DNA from: Xiphydria camelus
Taxonomy: Eukaryota; Arthropoda; Insecta; Hymenoptera; Xiphydriidae
DNA: 64,000 nucleotides
Reading direction: 5' to 3'
Assembly (NCBI GenBank): GCA_963678675.1
Contig: OY783194.1
Coordinates: forward strand, 26,824,278 to 26,888,277
Positions 58,884-64,000 of this stretch are shown here, in pieces. The notes under the pieces were generated by a model. That model did no database searches and was not told where the DNA came from. It saw nothing but the letters and a program-made list of their open reading frames with translations. The first letter of the stretch is position 1. Each line of letters opens with the position of its first letter. Position numbers and translations under genes: made by a program.

Positions 58884-59142
58884 CACGCATAGAAAAAAAG
58901 AACCAGTTGGATCTACAGAAAATTACCTGTGGGGTTGCTAGTAATTATTTATTTATATCAACGAATTTTTTAAATACATTAATTAAATATTTCTTCATTA
59001 CAATCAAGTGAAACATATATGACTGCAAGGAAGAAATATCAAATTAATATGAAGAAAAATTCAATTGATATAAATAAATATTTACTTGCGACCTCGCAAG
59101 TAATTTTCAGTACTTACATCCAACTAATTCTATTTCTCTGTG
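58884..59142. mobile_element. Family D mirror-type MITE, copy 2
   Basis: ACCAGTTGGATCTACAGAAA ATTACCTGTGGGGTTGCTAG on the left is mirrored by TTGCGACCTCGCAAGTAATT TTCAGTA...CATCCAACTAATTCTATT on the right, ending TCTCTGTG. The inner pair TTCTTCATTACAATCAAGTG and ATGACTGCAAGGAAGAAATA also mirrors. Confidence 0.85.
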
Positions 59143-59165
59143 CAGAGAAAAAATATTAGATTTCA

Positions 59166-59650
59166 GCATTTTGAGAAAAAATTTAGTTGCTTCAACCAAA
59201 TTGTTTGGTTGAAAGTTATTTCGTTAACCTAACCATTATGTGTTTGGTGGGATTGTATACAGTTGTAGTAACTAAATTTTTTTTTATTTCGTTCAATAAA
59301 ATTCGTTTTATTGGTAGAAATAATAAATTTAACTTCACGGTTTTATTAAATTAGTTTAAGTTAATTTGTTTGAACAGCAATTTTGGTCAGACGAACGGTG
59401 AAAATATAATATTAACTACATTGAGAAAAAAAAATGTTTTATTCAACTATATTTTGAGGATACGGGCGGCCAACTAAATATATATAGCTATTTAAACAAA
59501 TATTTAGTTGAAGCAGCTAAGTGCTTAGTTACTTCAACTAAATTTTAATTATTTTAACTACATATTTACCGAGATAACTATACATTTAGTTGTCCGCCCG
59601 AGAAGTTATGGGTTACCAGATTTAGTTAAATCAAGATTTTTTTCTCAGTG
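59166..59650 (+). mobile_element. Q-H composite MITE, longest copy
   Basis: Q part 59166-59419 (TTGAGAAAAAATTTAGTTGC TTCAACC ... GAACGGTGAAAATATAATAT TAACTACATTG) joined to H part (GAGAAAAAAAAATGTTTTAT ... TTTAGTTGTCCGCCCG ... TTTTTTTCTCAGTG). The Q-H junction matches that at about 56206. Confidence 0.85.
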
Positions 59651-59654
59651 AGTG

Positions 59655-59856
59655 AATTTGCAGTCACAAACAGGGAAACGCCGATTTAGTTCCTTGAATC
59701 AAATAATTTTGTTATACTGATCATGATAAACAACAGTTTAACAAAAAGAATCCGTAGTCAATTCTAGCAAATTGTTAGTTCAATTAACTATAAATCTCCG
59801 TTTCCTTACCCATGACTACTAATTAAGTCTAATCTAAATTTTTTTTCTTTTTGTAC
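59655..59856. mobile_element. Family O-like element, diverged
   Basis: It shares GAAACGCCGATTTAGTT..., AAATAATTTTGTTATACT, TCTAGCAAATTGTTAGTTCA and TTACCCATGACTACTAATTA with the O copy at 57239-57441. The ends are weak. Confidence 0.65.
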
Positions 59857-60547
59857 TCCGCGGCATCGACCCGAGGTGCGACACAATACCTGGAAGTGCT
59901 CGAGAGCGGCAAGATTACCGATTTTTCGAGTGCGGATATATAAGGTGCGCTTTGGACTTCGGGTCGACGGCGCAGCCAAGTCTGACGCCCCAAGTTCATT
60001 CGCCCCTCGGCGGGAAGATTTATCCGACTGCCAGTGCTTTTTGAAACGCGAAATATACGGGCGGCCCGACTTGTAAGCTCGCCAAAACGGCGGGGATGAT
60101 TTTTCTTCGAATCTCGGCCGAATTAAGGTGGCCGCCACGCTTCCACAGTGCGTAGTAAATTCGGGAAGTAGATGCTCTCGGGTTAGAAAGACGACCGCCG
60201 GCGAGCGAGCGCGTCTCCAGTAGTAAATTCGGGCGCGCGCGAGACGCTCGGGTCGGACCGTTTTGGCCCGGCTCGCGTTGTTTGGACGTTGACGCCGGGA
60301 GAATTGTTAGGGGGATTGCACCCGCTAGTCGCGTTTGCTTACAGCTGTCCGTCGCATCTGTCCGGGCCACCCCTTTGTGCCCCGTTAGCGCCCGCCTATG
60401 GCGCTTGGCTCTCGGCCGTTTACATCGCGTGGTTTAGCGACGGCATACTAACCGCATTTCGAATTAATTATCGTCCGCGAGCTCTCATGGGTCGGACAAT
60501 TGTGTTCCATGAATCTCAAAAAACGAGTACCCATTGTTAGTTCTATA
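59857..60547. other. GC-rich unique island, no gene proven
   Basis: Frames of up to 116 codons on both strands, with no recognised domain. Confidence 0.4.
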
Positions 60548-61024
60548 CACTGAGAAAAGAAATTAGTTGAATCGGTTTAGTTGGTTTGAATTATTCAAAA
60601 GAATAACAAATATTTTTTACATAATTATGTTCAATCCAATATCCGTTCATCCGCAACTAATATGTTTTAATCAATATAAGTAGATATTTAATTGCTACAA
60701 CTTTACACAGAGAACAAAAATTAGTTAGATTTACTGAAAATTACTTGCGGGGTCGCACAAGTAATTATTTATTTATAATATATCAATGAAATTTTTTAAC
60801 ACATCAATTCGATATCTCTTCCTTACAATCATGTGGAATAGTATGTGATTGCAAGGAAAAAAATATCAAATTAATATGAAAAGACTTCATTGATGTGAAT
60901 AAATAATTACTTGCAACCCCGCAAGTAATTTTTAGTAGATCGAATTAATTTTTTTTCTCTGTTTCATCATTGTTTCGACTAATTTCAACCAAAGCAATCT
61001 TGAGATCAAATTTTGTTCTCGGTG
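60548..61024. mobile_element. Element R interrupted by a family D copy
   Basis: Left end CACTGAGAAAAGAAATTAGT TGAATCGG and right end GAGATCAAATTTTGTTCTCG GTG. The D element at 60706-60962 sits between CTACAACTTTA and TTTCATCATTG. Confidence 0.75.
60706..60962. mobile_element. Family D mirror-type MITE, copy 3, nested in R
   Basis: Starts CACAGAGAACAAAAATTAGT TAGATTTACTG and ends AGTAGATCGAATTAATTTTT TTTCTCTG. AAAATTACTTGCGGGGTCGC is mirrored by CTTGCAACCCCGCAAGTAAT T, and CTTCCTTACAATCATGTGGA by TGATTGCAAGGAAAA. Confidence 0.9.
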
Positions 61025-62518
61025 TATGTAAATATATTTATTTTTCTAGATTTCCTTCTTTTTTATTATTACGTAGTACGTAGACCTGAATTTGCAGTGG
61101 AAACTTTCCGCTATGGTTTGCCACGCGGGCGGTGACCTATAAGATCGCTGATTGGCGGTGTAATTCAATTTTATCCCTCGGGTCATCGGTAGGTATAATT
61201 TCAGCGTGCTCATATCGCCCCTTTCGGTCCAAAGGGGCCGTAAAACGCGAGAATCGGTCCCGCATGCCGCGGATGCTATAAACGCACGAACGTAAAAAGC
61301 GCGGACACGAGTACAAAAAAATACCCCACGCACGGCCCGCTCACGCGCCGCGGTATCGCGTACACGTGGAATACGCGGCACGGGTTAATCCTCCCGGTTA
61401 TAAGGTTTCCAATTACTAAACCAACATTGGTCACCCTCACGTGCAAAGCGATTCGCGGCTGCCATATCCCAAGTACCATCTTCGCTTTGTGTTGAAAGCG
61501 AAGCTCGTAAAGTTTGGCCTCACATATACGAGGTATCTATCTGCATATATGTATATCTATGGAAATTATATGGACGAGCCCTTATATTCAGATCCTTCTG
61601 ATAGTAGACGATAGATTCGATCCCCTCCCCTTTATACTATACCTTTTCGATTCTCATTGATACTCGGTCCTATTATTCCTCCCTCTTATTTAATATTTAT
61701 AATTAATTTCATGTAGGGGAAGGTGGAGCAAGATAGGGACGTTAAGGAAAGAGACGCTGTTTAATGGTAACTGCTCGTAATAAACAAATGAAATTTACAA
61801 GATAGAGACTTTAATATGTTTTTTTTAGTTAAAATCCTGAAATTCTTTCCTTCGCTCCCTTATATTCCCCCTATATTTTCCTCCCTCTACAGTCCCTATT
61901 TATTAACTCTCCCCCCTTTACATTCCGCGCCGCAACGGAGACACTCCCAATATTTTATGCATCAGCTATTATATAATACAAGTGTCCCCGCATCGCACGA
62001 GTCGCTCACCGATACACCCTCCCACGTGTAGGTATACGTATCTCGATGCGATCGAAGTGCCACCGATGACACTCGATAATTAACGATTTCACTCGCGCAC
62101 GATCGATCGCACCGAGATCAGCGGAGTCTCCTCTCGCCGCGGTCGTGACGACGCATATCGCGACGGCGACGGGGGCGAAGAAAGGGGTGAACGCGCGCGC
62201 GGCACGCATCCGTACATAAATTTCTATCGAAACCCGCGCCGGAGAAGCGCGGGTATCAATTTCGCGTGGGCATTAATTCCATGCAATATATCCCGCGGTA
62301 AGAAAGGCATTTTTCGCGCCGGGGAGAGAACAGTGGTCGAGCAGATGTGTGACTTTCTCGCGGCTATAAATGTGTCACACGCGGCTAGAAGCCGGTGCGC
62401 ACGAGCTCTCCGACGGTATACTCGCGACGTGCAATTTATGCACACGTTAGTCATCTCACTAATTTTTCGACCGATACCTTTATACGTCTTCGCTGCAGCA
62501 GCGGTGAGGAGAAACTCT
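61025..62518. other. Unique region, no gene proven
   Basis: GC-rich parts lie at 61100-61490 and 62000-62500, with AT-rich sequence between. On the minus strand ATGGTACTTGGGATATGGCA G... leads to a donor-like CAC|GTGAGG (about 61431), but in phase 0, which does not fit the 35222 exon. Confidence 0.4.
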
Positions 62519-62570
62519 GCACTGAAAAAAATTGTGTTTGCAGCTGCACCATGTGGTCAAAGGATTTGTG

Positions 62571-62801
62571 CACCGAGAAACTCGGTTAAAATGGCAAAAC
62601 GCATCTAGTTAAATATATCAAGTCATTCTAACCAACATACTAGTAAGTTTAACCATATATTTAGTTATTCTAACTACGTATCTAGTTATTCCAATCAGAA
62701 AATGAACATCTTAACCAGACAGATGGAGACATATTTTAAAAAACGGTTCGGTCATGGCCTCCAAGATTTTGGTTAAATTGACCAGCTTATTTTTCTCAGT
62801 G
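62571..62801 (-). mobile_element. Family A MITE, reverse orientation
   Basis: Starts CACCGAGAAACTCGGTTAAA ATGGC and ends AATTGACCAGCTTATTTTTC TCAGTG. ACATATTTTAAAAAACGGTT CGGTCATGG is the inverted form of the diagnostic A block. Confidence 0.85.
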
Positions 62802-63049
62802 TAATCAATTTAATCGAATTTTGCTTAACATAACTAAATGAAGATTCATGAAACTAAGTTAATGTCATAGATATAATTGTACGGCATAATTGACTTAATT
62901 ACTTGATTATAATACTAATGCAGTTGCCACAAAAATATGTAGAAATTGAAACAACGATTGGATAATTGAATTAATGATATTATTTTGTTAATTATCAATC
63001 CAATGCCTCAATAAGGTCATCTAAGTTCCTAAAGAAATTATCTCATCTA

Positions 63050-63064
63050 CCCCCCCCCCCCCCC
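63050..63064 (+). repeat. Poly(C) run, 15 bases
   Basis: Fifteen consecutive C. Confidence 0.95.
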
Positions 63065-63197
63065 ATGAGGTTCATAAAAAAATATCGTCCAAGTGCGACG
63101 TGCAGCTGAGACAACTTCATGTTTGGGTTCCGCATATTTAACATCGTGGTGTGTTTGGTTTAACTGATATAGGTACAGTTGAGTCAATGGATACTTT

Positions 63198-63446
63198 CAA
63201 TGAGAGAAATTTTACAAATTGTACGGCAGTGCTAGTAGTTTTATATGTAAGAATAAATTCTAGTTACTTTAGCAATGTTCATTTCGAATTCAACTATATG
63301 AATAGTTATTTCGGCAATACGTTTTGCTTTTGTTACTATTTGGTATTGCATTATTACCTATACTGTCTAGTTAACCTCACCTAACTTTGAAGCACAGTTA
63401 TCACAGCTATACTAATTGCTGTGCGATCTATACATTTCTCTCAGTG
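63198..63446. mobile_element. Element S: MITE with CAATGAGAGAAAT ends
   Basis: Starts CAATGAGAGAAATTTTACAA ATTGTACGGCAGTGC and ends CTAATTGCTGTGCGATCTAT ACATTTCTCTCAGTG. The terminal 40 bp are imperfect inverted repeats. Non-coding. Confidence 0.75.
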
Positions 63447-64000
63447 CAGTGTGCAGTTAACGCGCGTCTCGATTTCGGTGCGTGATTGACACGCGCGCGC
63501 CGCGAACACGCGTTCGGCTGATACGACAAAGATGATACGTCCCCTTTGGCTTGTCTCTGTCGCGTATAACGTCGGAATGATTTATTAGAATCCTTAGGTG
63601 GCAATCAATGATCGCTTTGCGCATAGAAACACCAGTCACCAATCGTGACCAACTCCGATGCAAATTGTCTCATTTTACCCGTGACCTTCCGACCAACGTC
63701 GGCTACACGAGACTTTTTCAAAGATAGCATCTCGATCTGAAAAAAATAACTCTGGTAACGACGTAACTTCAAAAGTTCACAGGTGAAAGATAATCGTACC
63801 AAAATTAAAATCGTCTTTGTTAGCGAAAAATCCAGCTCCACCCTAACAGCGTATAGATACATACGGATTTAAAGAGAGAGCGATTCGTTAACGAGCAAAA
63901 AAAGACGATTAACCACTCCCCCGAAAAGATCCTCTCCTAATAAGGGGAGAACCACGAAAAAATACAGGTGATAAAAATACCTCCTCGGCTGTGAAACGTA
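63447..64000. other. Unique sequence, no gene
   Basis: Two minus-strand frames of under 90 codons, without recognised domains. The window ends here. Confidence 0.45.

Noticed and set aside
61431..61479. ATG frame followed by a CAC|GTGAGG donor on the minus strand, considered as a cv-c first exon
   Set aside because: The donor would be in phase 0, whereas the SAM exon needs phase 1.
1..64000. tRNA, rRNA, CRISPR array, viral or plasmid genes
   Set aside because: No cloverleaf with a proper T-arm sequence, no rRNA-like block, no evenly spaced identical repeats with unique spacers, and no capsid, polymerase, integrase or transposase motif was recognised on reading both strands. A domain search was not possible, so a badly decayed copy could be missed.

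Overview
This window looks like nuclear DNA of an insect, most likely a hymenopteran and plausibly an ant. That is inferred from AT-rich stretches packed with short TA-flanked inverted-repeat elements, alternating with CpG-rich unique islands, from very large introns, and from the one recognisable gene. No operon, prokaryotic gene, CRISPR array, rRNA or confident tRNA was seen.

The recognisable gene is on the minus strand. Two short exons (35151-35222 and 5508-5674) together encode the SAM domain of a RhoGAP/START protein of the DLC1 / crossveinless-c (cv-c) family. The splice phases fit exactly: the first exon ends in phase 1 and its last G joins AC of the next exon to give the Asp codon in the expected family position. 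A third piece, 45859-45874, is a candidate first coding exon: an ATG, five codons and a phase-1 donor, which would give MHIFD-E-IEAQDACKW. The gene therefore runs right to left, with introns of about 10.6 kb (if that start is right) and 29.5 kb. The RhoGAP and START exons are not seen and should lie to the left of position 1.

Almost everything else is intron or upstream non-coding DNA. At least a dozen families of non-autonomous inverted-repeat elements (MITE-like) can be told apart by comparing copies inside the window; family letters A-W are labels made here. No intact transposase was recognised. Many copies are nested (C in B, A in A, L in G, D in R, F in W, P in N, O in N in A), which gives relative ages. 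There are also long snap-back elements (4428-4997, 18284-18419, 26690-27049, 35812-36051, 42311-42717, 46811-47084), tandem arrays (three units of about 163 bp, about 4.7 units of 70 bp, and several two-unit duplications) and simple repeats, including G or C homopolymers of 13-21 bases.

No new multi-gene system was found. The most unusual signals are two snap-back elements that share an internal segment but have unrelated arms (42311-42717 and 46811-47084), the compact 54-bp-arm hairpin at 18284-18419, the double palindrome at 35812-36051, and a composite element seen at three loci with the same order of parts.
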